Below are positions 16,888 to 25,253 of a stretch of 64,000 bases of DNA, one piece after another; positions within the stretch are counted from its first letter, which is position 1; every line of letters starts with the position of its first letter. This DNA is from Flavobacteriales bacterium. GTDB taxonomy: Bacteria; Bacteroidota; Bacteroidia; Flavobacteriales_F; PHOS-HE28. The stretch is from NCBI GenBank assembly GCA_016717225.1, contig JADKGB010000020.1:4538-68537 (forward strand), read 5' to 3'. The position numbers and the translations under genes are program-made. The notes beneath the pieces were generated by a model, which saw only the letters and a program-made list of their open reading frames with translations, did not search any database and had not been told where the DNA came from.

Positions 16888-16975
16888 ATGGTGAGGTCGG
16901 GTTCTATCCGGAGGAATTGGTCATTCCGGAAACGGGTTGATCAATGCGGTTCGGCCTACACCGAACCATCAATGA

Positions 16976-17521
16976 TCACATTTTACGATAATCGATACGT
17001 ACGCTGATCTGGATCTCTTCAGCCACATTCACACCACCGGGCACCTTGATGCCATGGTCGGCCAACTTCACCATGAAATCGCTACTGGCTTGCACCCCAC
17101 CCGTGGCATCTACGACCATGGTGCCTTTTGCCGTCGCCGGTTTGGCAACCCCGTGAATAGTGAGATCACCGGAAACGTTGACTTCATACTTACCCGGGAC
17201 TTTGAGTTGTTCGGCCGTAACCCCTTCCACCTTACCCTTGAACGTGCTCTTCGGGAAGGTGCCGCTCTCCATGTAATTCTCGTTGAAGTGCTCTTGCATG
17301 AGGGCTTTTTCGAACTCGAACCCTTTGATTAGCACAGCGAATTCCATGGCCCCGGTTGTTGCGTCAAAAACACTGGTGGCCTTGTGGTTCACAGCTTCGA
17401 TATTCTCCATGGACGTTTTGGAGAAAAAGCTGATCTCGCCGGTCCTGGTGGCATAGCGCTCCTGGGCAAAAACGAGTGCCGGAAGCAAGGTCGTGAAAAG
17501 CAGAAAAGGACGAAGGTTCAT
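16976..17521 (-). CDS. YceI-family protein, second copy (181 aa)
   Basis: Signal peptide MNLRPFLLFTTLLPALVFAQ, then a YceI barrel: RTGEISFFSKTSMENIEAVN, the KGFEFEKALMQEHFNENYMES block, TFPKSTFKGKVEG, and the GDLTIHGVAKPATAKGTMV strand. This subtype carries the EHFxENY motif seen in the YceI copy at 23.1 kb and not in the one at 3.3 kb. It likely binds an amphiphilic lipid such as an isoprenoid quinone or polyprenol. It follows the OB-fold gene by 38 bp and precedes DUF5777. An ATG two codons upstream (17527) is equally possible. Confidence 0.88.
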   Translation of the reverse strand: MNLRPFLLFTTLLPALVFAQERYATRTGEISFFSKTSMENIEAVNHKATSVFDATTGAMEFAVLIKGFEFEKALMQEHFNENYMESGTFPKSTFKGKVEGVTAEQLKVPGKYEVNVSGDLTIHGVAKPATAKGTMVVDATGGVQASSDFMVKLADHGIKVPGGVNVAEEIQISVRIDYRKM

Positions 17522-17559
17522 GGTCATTGGTTTGGTATTCCTCAAGGGTTGTTCAAGTA

Positions 17560-17970
17560 TCATTCCACAACTGCGCATCGCTGCAAGAGCACATCCAGGT
17601 TGTAACCTGCACAGAACCCCTTTATCGTAACGCGCAAATCTTTTTCGAACGCCGGGGCTTGGTCCTGAGCGAACTCACAGACAATTCCTCCGATGGCATC
17701 TCCGGTTTCCAAGGTCACATTCACCGGTCCGTTCGGTTCAGCAGAGACCTCCCGCACAGTACCGGACACCTGCACCACTTTGTCATTGTACATTTTCCCC
17801 GCTGCTACTTCATCGGCGGTGAAAGCGTTGAACAGCGCGGATGCTTCCACGGTCGCATCTGCACGAACCGAATCTGCTGTTGGAGGCTTTTGAGAATAGA
17901 GGTACCAGCCGATCGTGGCGGTTAGAACAGCACCAACGCCAACTACAAGAAGTAGGGAGTTCCGTTTCAT
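17560..17970 (-). CDS. tRNA_anti-like OB-fold protein, membrane-anchored (136 aa)
   Basis: An N-terminal TM or signal-anchor (LLLVVGVGAVLTATIGWYLYS) leads to a small OB-fold. The pattern is FTADEVAAGKMYNDKVVQVSG, then TVREVSAEPNGPVNVTLETG, a GIVCEF strand, and VTIKGFCAGYNLDVLLQRC, which matches the tRNA_anti-like family found in Bacteroidota. The name refers to fold only; no RNA role is implied, and an extracytoplasmic position is predicted. Two Cys near the C terminus may be redox-active or structural. It lies between a cytochrome-like lipoprotein (5 bp) and YceI (38 bp), so it is probably one operon with both. Confidence 0.8.
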   Translation of the reverse strand: MKRNSLLLVVGVGAVLTATIGWYLYSQKPPTADSVRADATVEASALFNAFTADEVAAGKMYNDKVVQVSGTVREVSAEPNGPVNVTLETGDAIGGIVCEFAQDQAPAFEKDLRVTIKGFCAGYNLDVLLQRCAVVE

Positions 17971-17975
17971 GGAGG

Positions 17976-18332
17976 TCAGTTGTTCTGGGCTCCTGCATTA
18001 AGCCATTGCTCGATAAGATCAAGATCGCAGCGTGAAAGTGTGCCTCCTTGAGGCATCCGCTTCGAAACGACCACAGCATCACGGAAGGTACCGTTATCCA
18101 CCAGGAATTTCACCTGGACGTAGGTCACGATCTCACCGTTCTCACTGCCCTGTCCATGGCAAGCTGGTGCTTGGCAATTGGAGCGAATGATAGGCAGGAT
18201 CGTTTGTTCGAACGCTGAATTGGACAGGTCGCAATCCGGGCCATAGAGGGTCTCCTCATTGTCGTAGTAGCAGCCACTAAAGAACAGTACAGCAAAAGCA
18301 GCAACGATCGGCGAAAGGCGAATTTGGTCCAT
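17976..18332 (-). CDS. Cytochrome c-like lipoprotein, single CX4CH motif (118 aa)
   Basis: A lipoprotein signal (LFFSGC, Cys19) is followed by one haem-binding-like segment NCQAPACHG (CX4CH rather than CXXCH). The distal part is KRMPQGGTLSRCDLDLIEQWLNAGA, with a Met that could serve as haem ligand. This form, ending IxxWLxxGA, is typical of Bacteroidota and Planctomycetes c-type cytochrome domains. Its start codon overlaps the stop of the upstream cytochrome-like gene (TGATG), indicating coupled translation. The frame extends 18 codons upstream, but the ATG at 18332 gives the lipobox. It likely acts as an outer- or inner-membrane-anchored electron carrier. Confidence 0.8.
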   Translation of the reverse strand: MDQIRLSPIVAAFAVLFFSGCYYDNEETLYGPDCDLSNSAFEQTILPIIRSNCQAPACHGQGSENGEIVTYVQVKFLVDNGTFRDAVVVSKRMPQGGTLSRCDLDLIEQWLNAGAQNN

Positions 18333-18994
18333 CAGTTGTTGGGGGCGCCGTTCTGGATCCAGGTTAAAACTTGATCGATCCTGCATTGGCTGAGCATGGG
18401 TCCACTTGGTGGCATTGCGGCGAAATTAGCATGGTGCTGGATGGATCCTGCTAACCTACCATCCATGGCTACCGTATTCAGCACACTCCATGAGCCAAAG
18501 TTCAAACCACCCTGCGGGTTGCTACCACTATGGCAATTCAAGCAACGCTGTTGGATCAGCGGGTAGATAGTGTTGGTATAGGTAACAGCACTGGTATCAC
18601 AACCGCTCTCACAGGAGTTGTTCTGGGCTCCTTGTTGCAGCCATTGGCCGATAGTCGCGATCTGCTCAGGCGTAAGCGGGTTCATACTGTCGGGGGGCAT
18701 GATCTTGTCGGGGTCGGTATCGTTTATCGTTTCCCACAAGTCTTCACTGATGATATCGCTGGTTATTACGGCGTTGAAGCTGGTGAGGTCTATCTCGTCA
18801 TTGTTATCCGTGGGTGCATTATGGCACCCGCTCATGGTGCAACTTTGAACAAAGATCGGCAACACTTCCTGAGCGAAATAGGCGGTGTTGGGGTCACAAG
18901 TATCCACGGGCTCAGGTTCCTGTCCAGATCCGTTGGTACCAGTAGGACCCTCCTCGATCAACAGGGGCTCATGCCTGCAGGCAGTCGAATCCAA
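18332..18994 (-). CDS. Cytochrome c-like protein with two haem motifs, signal peptide displaced by a frameshift
   Basis: Two cytochrome-like modules are present: CTMSGCH (CX4CH) with KIMPPDSMNPLTPEQIATIG, and RCLNCHSG (CXXCH) with NFAAMPPSGPMLSQC; both end IxxWLxxGAxNN-like. In this frame the only start is a TTG at 18994 and no export signal exists. An ATG at 19058 in another frame encodes an excellent lipoprotein signal (NIRLVKLGSLCWLLAV). Removing one A from the five-A run at 18993-18997 joins the two and creates the lipobox-like DSTAC. I therefore think the true gene is 18332-19058. It would lie in the periplasm or outer membrane and pass electrons, presumably to its coupled neighbour. Confidence 0.78.
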   Translation of the reverse strand: MDSTACRHEPLLIEEGPTGTNGSGQEPEPVDTCDPNTAYFAQEVLPIFVQSCTMSGCHNAPTDNNDEIDLTSFNAVITSDIISEDLWETINDTDPDKIMPPDSMNPLTPEQIATIGQWLQQGAQNNSCESGCDTSAVTYTNTIYPLIQQRCLNCHSGSNPQGGLNFGSWSVLNTVAMDGRLAGSIQHHANFAAMPPSGPMLSQCRIDQVLTWIQNGAPNN

Positions 18995-19159
18995 AAACAG
19001 CCAGCAACCAGCACAGCGAACCGAGTTTGACTAAGCGAATATTGACCTTGGGATCCATCATCAACGCGAATTGGATACAAAGATCAGCTGACCTGACAGC
19101 GTTCTTCAAAGGATACCTGACCAAACAGGAAAAAGGTTGGATGAATCAGGTAGGAGCGG

Positions 19160-19533
19160 CTATTCCATATCGTGCTTAACAGTGGCACCGTGAATCCCAC
19201 ACAAATGGGCAATGTGGGACGCAAGTACCAACGCATCCAATCGATTATAATAGAACGCCGATCGATCAAGCAACAAAATGCGACCGATCAATTCCTTGGG
19301 ATCGCCAGCCAACAATTGCTGGCGATCATTGATGCGTAGGATCTGCCAACTATCCATCATTCGATAACTATGAATGGTCCGGTTTATCACGGAACTGTTC
19401 AGGTTTCGGTCCCAAGCTCGATCCATAGGATACTGTCGGGCGCGATCTCCATTCGCCAAAAGAAGGTCACATGGAGATGGGGTGTGCGATCCGAAACGAC
19501 GAAGTCGCACACGAGAATGATGAATCGGGACAC
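19160..19533 (-). pseudogene. Hypothetical gene split by a frameshift, downstream of LytTR regulator
   Basis: A GTG at 19533 directly follows the LytTR stop codon and opens a 44-codon protein-like segment (RFIILVCDFVVSDRTPHLHV; FFWRMEIAPDSILWIEL), ending at a TGA at 19399-19401. An overlapping frame then continues to 19160 with another protein-like segment (RMMDSWQILRINDRQQL; LIGRILLLDRSAFYYNRLDAL). One missing base near 19400 would give a continuous protein of about 124 residues. I do not recognise it. It may be a genuine pseudogene or a sequence error. Confidence 0.4.
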
Positions 19534-20292
19534 CTAACCGCCGGCCAACCAACGCTTGAACTCCGCAGAACGTTCGCTACTTACAACCGCATCTTCCCCG
19601 AAAGGTGGGACCATGATCACTTTAACACGGCTCTTGCTATAGGCCACCAACTCCTTGATGCTCTGGAAGTGGATGATCACCTGCCTGTTCAAACGGAAGA
19701 ATTTCTCAGGATCCAGCTGTCTTTCCAATCGGTCCAGACTTTCATCCAACGGCAGATCCCGGCCTTCGAGCGTTCGCAGAAATGTGCTCTTCTCCATGGA
19801 ATAGATGTACGCGATATCCTTCGGTTCAACCACGCGGTAATGATCGCCGTAACGGATCAAGAAACGCTTGATCAAACTGATCGGACGATCATCATCGGCA
19901 ACATTCTCGGCAGCCAAAGGAGCCAATTCACGCACCGTCCCTATCGCCTTGATGTGGGACATGGTAGCGGCAAGATCCTCCAACTTCACCGGCTTCAGAA
20001 GGTAGTCGACCGCATGCACCTTGAACGCCTTCAACGCGTACTCATCGAAGGCTGTAGTGAAGACAACTGGGCAATCCACCACGGCACGTTGAAAGACCGC
20101 GAAACTGTCGCCATCGGTCAGGCGCACGTCGAAGAACGCCAGATCGGGAGCGGGGTTCGCTTTGAGCCATTCAACGGTATCCGCGACCGAGGTAGTGTTG
20201 GCGACAATGGTGGCAGATGGCTCTATCTCCGCCAACAACTTGGTCATTCTTTTCAAGGCTGCAACCTCATCTTCAACGATCAGGATCTTCAT
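19534..20292 (-). CDS. LytTR-family response regulator (252 aa)
   Basis: An N-terminal receiver domain (residues 1-120) has the acidic pair of VEDE, phospho-acceptor Asp55 (LAFFDVRLTDG), the Thr/Ala region FTTAFDEYALKAF and Lys in YLLKPV. A C-terminal LytTR DNA-binding domain (about 145-250) contains IKRFLIRYGDHYRVV, IAYIYSMEKSTFLRT and FFRLNRQVIIH. It is paired with the upstream sensor kinase gene by a 4-bp overlap, so the two form a two-component system. It regulates transcription; the targets are unknown, but neighbouring YceI and cytochrome-like genes are candidates. Confidence 0.95.
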   Translation of the reverse strand: MKILIVEDEVAALKRMTKLLAEIEPSATIVANTTSVADTVEWLKANPAPDLAFFDVRLTDGDSFAVFQRAVVDCPVVFTTAFDEYALKAFKVHAVDYLLKPVKLEDLAATMSHIKAIGTVRELAPLAAENVADDDRPISLIKRFLIRYGDHYRVVEPKDIAYIYSMEKSTFLRTLEGRDLPLDESLDRLERQLDPEKFFRLNRQVIIHFQSIKELVAYSKSRVKVIMVPPFGEDAVVSSERSAEFKRWLAGG

Positions 20293-23150
20293 GCTATAGA
20301 CGGTATGAGGGGGACTCTGGCTACAAAATTGTCGCCTTCTTGCCCTATGAACGTTTCTCGTTGAGTGACCGCAGAGAATCGCTGACGAATACTGTTCACC
20401 CCGAAGCCGGTACTCTTGGCCGCCGTTTCACGAGGCCTATATGGGTTGCTCACGGTCAATTCATCACGGGTTGTGGAAATGGTTACGATCAGTGGCTCTT
20501 CGTCCGTAGCCCGGTTATGCTTCAATGCATTCTCGACCAATAGTTGAACAGTTAGCGGAGGCACCAACGCATCGAGTGCGCTTTGCACCACGCTGGTACG
20601 TAGCACGATGCGATCACCAAACCGGCGTTGTTCCAAGAAGAAATAGGTGTCGACCAAGCGAAGTTCGTCCCGGAGAGGAATGAGTTCCTTGTCTCGCACT
20701 TGGAGTATCTCGCGGAAAAAATCGCTGAGCTGTTCTACATGCTTCACCGCCTTGCTTGGCGCTTCCTCAATGAGTTCGATCAGCGTATTGAAACTATTGA
20801 ACAAGAAGTGCGGGTTCACCTGGCTGCGCAGAACTTCCATTTGGAAATGCACTTTCTCCTTTTCCATCCGCTCCTTCAACCTTAAGCGTGCATCACGAGC
20901 ACGTAACAAGAGGATAACGATCGCTGCGACGGATCCGAGGGCCGCTAAAAATGCCCAAGGGGTTCGCCACCAAGGCCGGAGAACTGTGAACGCGAAGGAG
21001 GTCCATTGATCGTGGATTCTGCTCATCCCCGTTGATGCCGCCACCTCGAACCTGTATTCACCGGCAGGCAGATGTGCAAAGGAGATCTCATGGTCCCGCG
21101 TAAAATGCACAGTGGTATCCGAACCGATCAAGCGGTATGCGAATCGCAGGTCTTCAGGAGCCGCGTAGTGGATACCTGTGAATCGGATACTGAGAAAGTC
21201 ATGGCCCGGGGTCAATTCCGCTCCGCCGATCAATGCAAGTGCTTCACCACCTTGCCGAACGGAAAGGACCACTGCTGATGCATGTTCGGAAAGCCATTGT
21301 CCAGCTGGATCGATCCTGATCAACCCTTGATCACTAGCCAACCACACGCTTCCACTCGCATCAACTGCCACGGTGTTCAACTCCGCTTTGGCACCTCGCA
21401 ACCCGAACTCATTCGTCAGGTCCAGGTTCAGCGAAGTGCTGTTGTTCCAGACCACCAAGCCAGCTTCACCCATCAACGCTAGGCCGGGTCCAAGCGGCAC
21501 CATCGCGAACACATCGTTCATATTCGGCACATCCGCTGAGCGAAGGAGTGTGAGACCATCTGGATCAACCCTACAGATCCCGGTTTCCGGCCCACAGGCC
21601 CATGCCTGGCCTGCGCTGTCAACGCACAAGGAATAAAAGGTGCGATGCTTGCCACCCGTTACCAGGAGTGATCGTGCCACACCTTTTTCATCGATACGCA
21701 CAACGCCATTACCATCCGTAGCCACTAGAATGGATCCATCCGGCATGGGCAGGATGTCATAGGTGAATCCACCACCCGGAATAGGCAATTCGGAAAAACG
21801 CCCGGAGAGTTTGTCTTCCGAACAAGTCCAGAGAAAAACCCCGCCGATGGTAGCGAAGAGAACCGAATCGCCGCGTGAACGGATCGAGAGCACGTTCTCA
21901 TTGATCGAACCGAAGCCCTTATCGAGGTGTAGGAATGAACCATCGGGTGCTATTCGAAATACACCCTTGCCAAAGGTGCCTGCCCAGAGTTGACCACGAT
22001 GATCGGTATGCAGCGCCACCACCTGCGTAGTACTGTCGATGGGCAGTTGAACACGTTCCAGCCGTTGAGCCTCCCTGAACGTCGTTGCGTGGGTGAACAC
22101 ACCATCGCGCGTTGCGAAGGTGATACGCCCGCTAGTGCCTTGGGCGAGCGCCGTAATGCGATGCATGTCAAAACCTTCATGCTGAGGCGTGACCACGACA
22201 TCAGGATCAGCCCGGCGAAGTGTGGACGAACCATCGCACCACCAGACCGCACCATCCCGATCACGAAGTAGTCCTTTGATAGTGCTTTGCGCACCTTGGT
22301 CACTTGTAGTAGGCCGGTAATAGGCCAGTCCAGAAGAGGCATCACACACCACAGTGCCTTTGCCAGTAGTGCCGATCCATGATCGGTAGAGCGTGCTTAC
22401 CAAATGCGTAACCGGCTCACCGATCCAATTGCTATCGAGTCGTTCAGCTTTTGACCTGATATGATCGGGATCGAACGTGAAAACACCACCGCGATCGGTA
22501 CCAGCCCACAATCGCCCGCTCGCAGAAGTACAGATGGAGAGGACCAGATTGTCCGGTGCACCATCCTTTTCACCATACCGCACCTGCACCACACCATCCA
22601 GGTCAATGATCGAAATGCCCTGATCCGTTGCCAGGGCCATTCGATCCTTGTCCAGAACACATTGGGCATTCACGTGGTCATCGCTGAGGCCATGGATGGA
22701 ATTCACATGGATCACCTTTCCATTACGCCACACCTGCGTTCCGCTACCATAGGTCCCGGCCCAAATACCGTTGCGAGGATCTACAACAAGTGAACGCACG
22801 GGATTGTCCCGGAATGTTGTGTCGGTCCAAAGTGTATCGCATCCCAAGCCGCTGCAACGCAGGATGACACCGCTGGCGAGCGCGGCTACCACATGATCCC
22901 CTGCTGAGCCGATCGCGGTCACAACATCGCCTTCGGTTCTCAGAATAGCGTCGGTCCGATCACCATCGGTTCGGAACAAACCACGATCGCTGCCTAGCCA
23001 TAGAAGGCCTTGGAAGTCCTGGGTCAAGCAGGTCGCGTTAACCCCTTGCTGACCATCAAGCACTTCCATGGTCCGCACCAGTGGGTATTGGCCGAACAAA
23101 TGGGCGCAGCAGAATACAAGAGCAGATCCTATCGAGGTCCGCAAAATCAT
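20289..23150 (-). CDS. Two-component propeller sensor histidine kinase, LytS-type (953 aa)
   Basis: A signal peptide (ALVFCCAHLFGQYP) precedes a large periplasmic beta-propeller region of about 600 residues (repeat motifs DGQGLLWLGSDRGLF-like, e.g. DFQGLLWLGSDRGL, RGQLWAGTFGKGVFR). A Y_Y_Y-type sandwich follows (about 640-710, RFAYRLIGSDTTVHF), then one TM helix (PWAFLAALGSVAAIVILLL). The cytoplasmic kinase has the phospho-acceptor His781 in QVNPHFLFNSFNTL and the HATPase N box VENALKHN with a GFGVNSIRQRF G box. It transmits a periplasmic signal to the LytTR regulator, with which it overlaps by 4 bp. The same architecture occurs in Bacteroidota polysaccharide sensing. Confidence 0.93.
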   Translation of the reverse strand: MILRTSIGSALVFCCAHLFGQYPLVRTMEVLDGQQGVNATCLTQDFQGLLWLGSDRGLFRTDGDRTDAILRTEGDVVTAIGSAGDHVVAALASGVILRCSGLGCDTLWTDTTFRDNPVRSLVVDPRNGIWAGTYGSGTQVWRNGKVIHVNSIHGLSDDHVNAQCVLDKDRMALATDQGISIIDLDGVVQVRYGEKDGAPDNLVLSICTSASGRLWAGTDRGGVFTFDPDHIRSKAERLDSNWIGEPVTHLVSTLYRSWIGTTGKGTVVCDASSGLAYYRPTTSDQGAQSTIKGLLRDRDGAVWWCDGSSTLRRADPDVVVTPQHEGFDMHRITALAQGTSGRITFATRDGVFTHATTFREAQRLERVQLPIDSTTQVVALHTDHRGQLWAGTFGKGVFRIAPDGSFLHLDKGFGSINENVLSIRSRGDSVLFATIGGVFLWTCSEDKLSGRFSELPIPGGGFTYDILPMPDGSILVATDGNGVVRIDEKGVARSLLVTGGKHRTFYSLCVDSAGQAWACGPETGICRVDPDGLTLLRSADVPNMNDVFAMVPLGPGLALMGEAGLVVWNNSTSLNLDLTNEFGLRGAKAELNTVAVDASGSVWLASDQGLIRIDPAGQWLSEHASAVVLSVRQGGEALALIGGAELTPGHDFLSIRFTGIHYAAPEDLRFAYRLIGSDTTVHFTRDHEISFAHLPAGEYRFEVAASTGMSRIHDQWTSFAFTVLRPWWRTPWAFLAALGSVAAIVILLLRARDARLRLKERMEKEKVHFQMEVLRSQVNPHFLFNSFNTLIELIEEAPSKAVKHVEQLSDFFREILQVRDKELIPLRDELRLVDTYFFLEQRRFGDRIVLRTSVVQSALDALVPPLTVQLLVENALKHNRATDEEPLIVTISTTRDELTVSNPYRPRETAAKSTGFGVNSIRQRFSAVTQRETFIGQEGDNFVARVPLIPSIA

Positions 23151-23719
23151 TTTTCAGCAGTTTCGGAAAAGAGCAGATCCACTTTCACCTTCACCATGGA
23201 AGCCAGCTTTTGCTGCACCACCCGTGGTACACGGATCCCATGCTCTGCCAGTTGAACATCAAAAACACTTGTTACCCTTACACCTTCCTTGGTCACCACG
23301 ATGGTGCAGTTGACAACGCGTTCCTGAACTACACCATGTAAGGTGAAACGCCCTTTGGCTCGAACACTGAAGGTGGCCGGGGAAGCCAGATCGCATGCTT
23401 CGATGATACGGCCTTCGAACAATGCGTTCGGAAAGTCTTTGGTCTCCACATAATTCTCGAAGAAGTGCTCCTGTTGAAGCGCGCTGTTGAACCCTTCGAA
23501 ATTGCGCATAGGGATCTTCACCACAAAGTTGCGCGCCGAAATATCCAAGATGCCCGATACAACGGTATTGGTAGCGGTGATCCGTTCAAGCGGAGCCTCA
23601 CTTGAAAAGGTCACCTCCCCTTTCGCAATAGAAAAAAGGCGCGACTTCTGCGCGATAAGCGGGGAAGCGAAAGAGCCGCAGAAGACTATACCAAAAAGGT
23701 AAAAGGAAATGGTCTTCAT
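23147..23719 (-). CDS. YceI-family protein, third copy (190 aa)
   Basis: Signal peptide (KTISFYLFGIVFCGSFASPLIA), then the YceI fold: GEVTFSSEAPLERITATN, the NFEGFNSALQQEHFFENYVET block, FTLHGVVQERVVNCTIVV. The C-terminal HGIRVPRVVQQKLASMVKVKV strand parallels that of the 17 kb copy. Its stop overlaps the kinase start by 4 bp, so YceI, kinase and regulator form one transcription unit. This suggests that a lipid-binding protein either supplies the signal sensed or is itself regulated. The ATG at 23719 is four codons inside the open frame and gives the best signal peptide. Confidence 0.86.
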   Translation of the reverse strand: MKTISFYLFGIVFCGSFASPLIAQKSRLFSIAKGEVTFSSEAPLERITATNTVVSGILDISARNFVVKIPMRNFEGFNSALQQEHFFENYVETKDFPNALFEGRIIEACDLASPATFSVRAKGRFTLHGVVQERVVNCTIVVTKEGVRVTSVFDVQLAEHGIRVPRVVQQKLASMVKVKVDLLFSETAEK

Positions 23720-23747
23720 GCCAAGCGTCAAAGCACGGCGACGTTCG

Positions 23748-24890
23748 TCATCGTGATATCACGAATATTTGAGATGTTGTTGCACGCTGACCACGCAGAA
23801 CCAGAACGTAAGAACCAGCCACAAGATCATGTGTATCGATCAGGAGCATGTTGGAAGCACTCAAACCAGACCAGCGAATGCGCCCTAACGCATCAACCAG
23901 TTGCACCTGATCCCCTTTCAAAAGCCGCTCGACGAGCAACGATCCATTCTGCACAAGAACGCTGGGATCCTCCGTTGACTGATCAATGATCGATAGCGGT
24001 GTGGAAAGACAAGTCGTCTCGGCAACGAACCTGTCACTGGACGCCAGTGAATCGAGCAGCGGTTCATAGGAGAAAACATCCCCGAGCAGATGATATCGTA
24101 ACCACAGATCAGCGATATCCGTGACAACGGTTTGTTGTTGTTCCCTCGAAATGGTGAGGTCCGGACCGCAGGTAAGTTCACCGAACGAACACGTGAAGCT
24201 GTTATCCCCGAAATAACAATGGCCTCCTCCTGTAATATTCACGAACGCCTTGCACGGTGAATTGATCGCGGCATAGATCGGACCTGCATGTTCCGGGATA
24301 GGCGTTACGCAATCTTCCGATGCGGCAAAGACGAGTGTAGGCACCAGAACGGCGCTCGCTGAAGCGATAGCGCTGGGATCGGTTTCGGCAGGAGCCAAGG
24401 CGATGAGTGCCTGTATGTTCCCATTGTTCGCTGCGCCCAAGAACGAGGCACCGCCGCCCATACTGTGTCCCAGCAGGGCTGCCTTTGGCAGAACATGTTG
24501 GTAGAAAGGGGATGCGGCATCGTCATTCGATGAGATAATGGTATTGGCCAAAAATGCGAGGTCACCTCCAAAATTCGCATGAACAGGGGCGAAACCACCT
24601 TCCGTCGTGGGCAGAGCTACAATGTAACCCAACGGAACAAAATACTCCCACAGGTAGGTGTAGGCATCAACGGTCATCACGAAGCCATGGCCGATCGCCA
24701 GGACAGGAAACGAACCATCAGTGACCGGCACATCAGTACCCGCAGTATTGGCAGGATAGTGCAGTTCGCACGCAACATTCCGGTCACGGCCTGCATCATA
24801 GAAGGTGATGTTCGTTGAGCCGATAGCGAAGGGTTGGGCGCAAAGTGCAGAGGGCAGCAGAAATGCGGCTTGGAAGAAAATATGCTTCAT
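23748..24890 (-). CDS. Secreted alpha/beta hydrolase with T9SS-type C-terminal tail (380 aa)
   Basis: A signal peptide ending ALCAQ leads to an alpha/beta hydrolase of the PET-hydrolase/dienelactone-like group. It has an oxyanion region (VLAIGHGF), nucleophile Ser143 in GHSMGGGASF, acid residue region VFAASEDCVTP and a His in GGGHCYFGD. Cys residues near 201-254 may form a disulphide. The last 70 residues (from LVERLLKGDQVQLVDALGR) resemble a type A sorting tail ending SQIFVISR. It probably acts as a surface or extracellular esterase, possibly of ester polymers or lipids. It lies 28 bp before YceI, so it may belong to the same transcript. Confidence 0.85.
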   Translation of the reverse strand: MKHIFFQAAFLLPSALCAQPFAIGSTNITFYDAGRDRNVACELHYPANTAGTDVPVTDGSFPVLAIGHGFVMTVDAYTYLWEYFVPLGYIVALPTTEGGFAPVHANFGGDLAFLANTIISSNDDAASPFYQHVLPKAALLGHSMGGGASFLGAANNGNIQALIALAPAETDPSAIASASAVLVPTLVFAASEDCVTPIPEHAGPIYAAINSPCKAFVNITGGGHCYFGDNSFTCSFGELTCGPDLTISREQQQTVVTDIADLWLRYHLLGDVFSYEPLLDSLASSDRFVAETTCLSTPLSIIDQSTEDPSVLVQNGSLLVERLLKGDQVQLVDALGRIRWSGLSASNMLLIDTHDLVAGSYVLVLRGQRATTSQIFVISR

Positions 24891-25225
24891 GCGTAGGGAG
24901 CTCTAAGTTGCCCGTGAAGTTCGGTAAAATCGAAGTTCGTTTGCGAAAAAGGAAAGAAGGGGGCATCGACATCGTCCAATGGAACCGGATATTCCTTGTG
25001 AACCTCGTTCGCCGTAGTAATCAGCTCGGCTTCTCATGACATCACTCGGAATGCGAAGCTCGCATATGCGTGAGGTGCGTTTCGTCGAACGACGGCGGAG
25101 AGGGAGGGCTCGACCGAGGCGGGCTTTCCCAGAGGGGGGTGGCTTCAAGCAGCCCACACGCTCCGCGTGTTGGGATTGTTGCTCACGATCGCTTCAGCAA
25201 GCAAGCTTGCTGCGCTCCCGTGAAC
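24891..25225. other. Intergenic region next to tRNA-Ser, with hairpins and a partial tRNA-3'-end copy
   Basis: This 335-bp stretch has no convincing gene; open frames through it read into the tRNA and are artefacts. It holds a short hairpin (ACACGC/GCGTGT, about 25156-25170), a 12-bp palindrome AGCAAGCTTGCT and, at 25094-25108, GGCGGAGAGGGAGGG. This 15-mer is identical to positions 25254-25268 at the 3' end of tRNA-Ser. Confidence 0.5.
25094..25108. repeat. 15-bp direct repeat of tRNA-Ser 3' end
   Basis: GGCGGAGAGGGAGGG is repeated 160 bp away at 25254-25268, inside the acceptor and T-stem 3' half of tRNA-Ser. After the 15 bp the copy diverges (CTCGACC against ATTCGAA). It could be a remnant of an att-like duplication or of a decayed second tRNA. 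Confidence 0.45.
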
Positions 25226-25253
25226 AAGCAGCCCCGCGAACGCGGGGCTGCTT
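25226..25253 (-). terminator. Strong hairpin directly after tRNA-Ser
   Basis: AAGCAGCCCCGCG and CGCGGGGCTGCTT form a near-perfect GC-rich hairpin with almost no loop. It begins at the last base of the tRNA CCA end on the minus strand. It lacks a clear U-tract (GTTC follows), so it may be a terminator or a processing hairpin. Confidence 0.65.

Noticed and set aside
16905..16945. TCCGGA...TCCGGA hairpin before the DUF5777 gene
   Set aside because: A 6-bp self-complementary word repeated once is expected by chance; no T run or promoter link.
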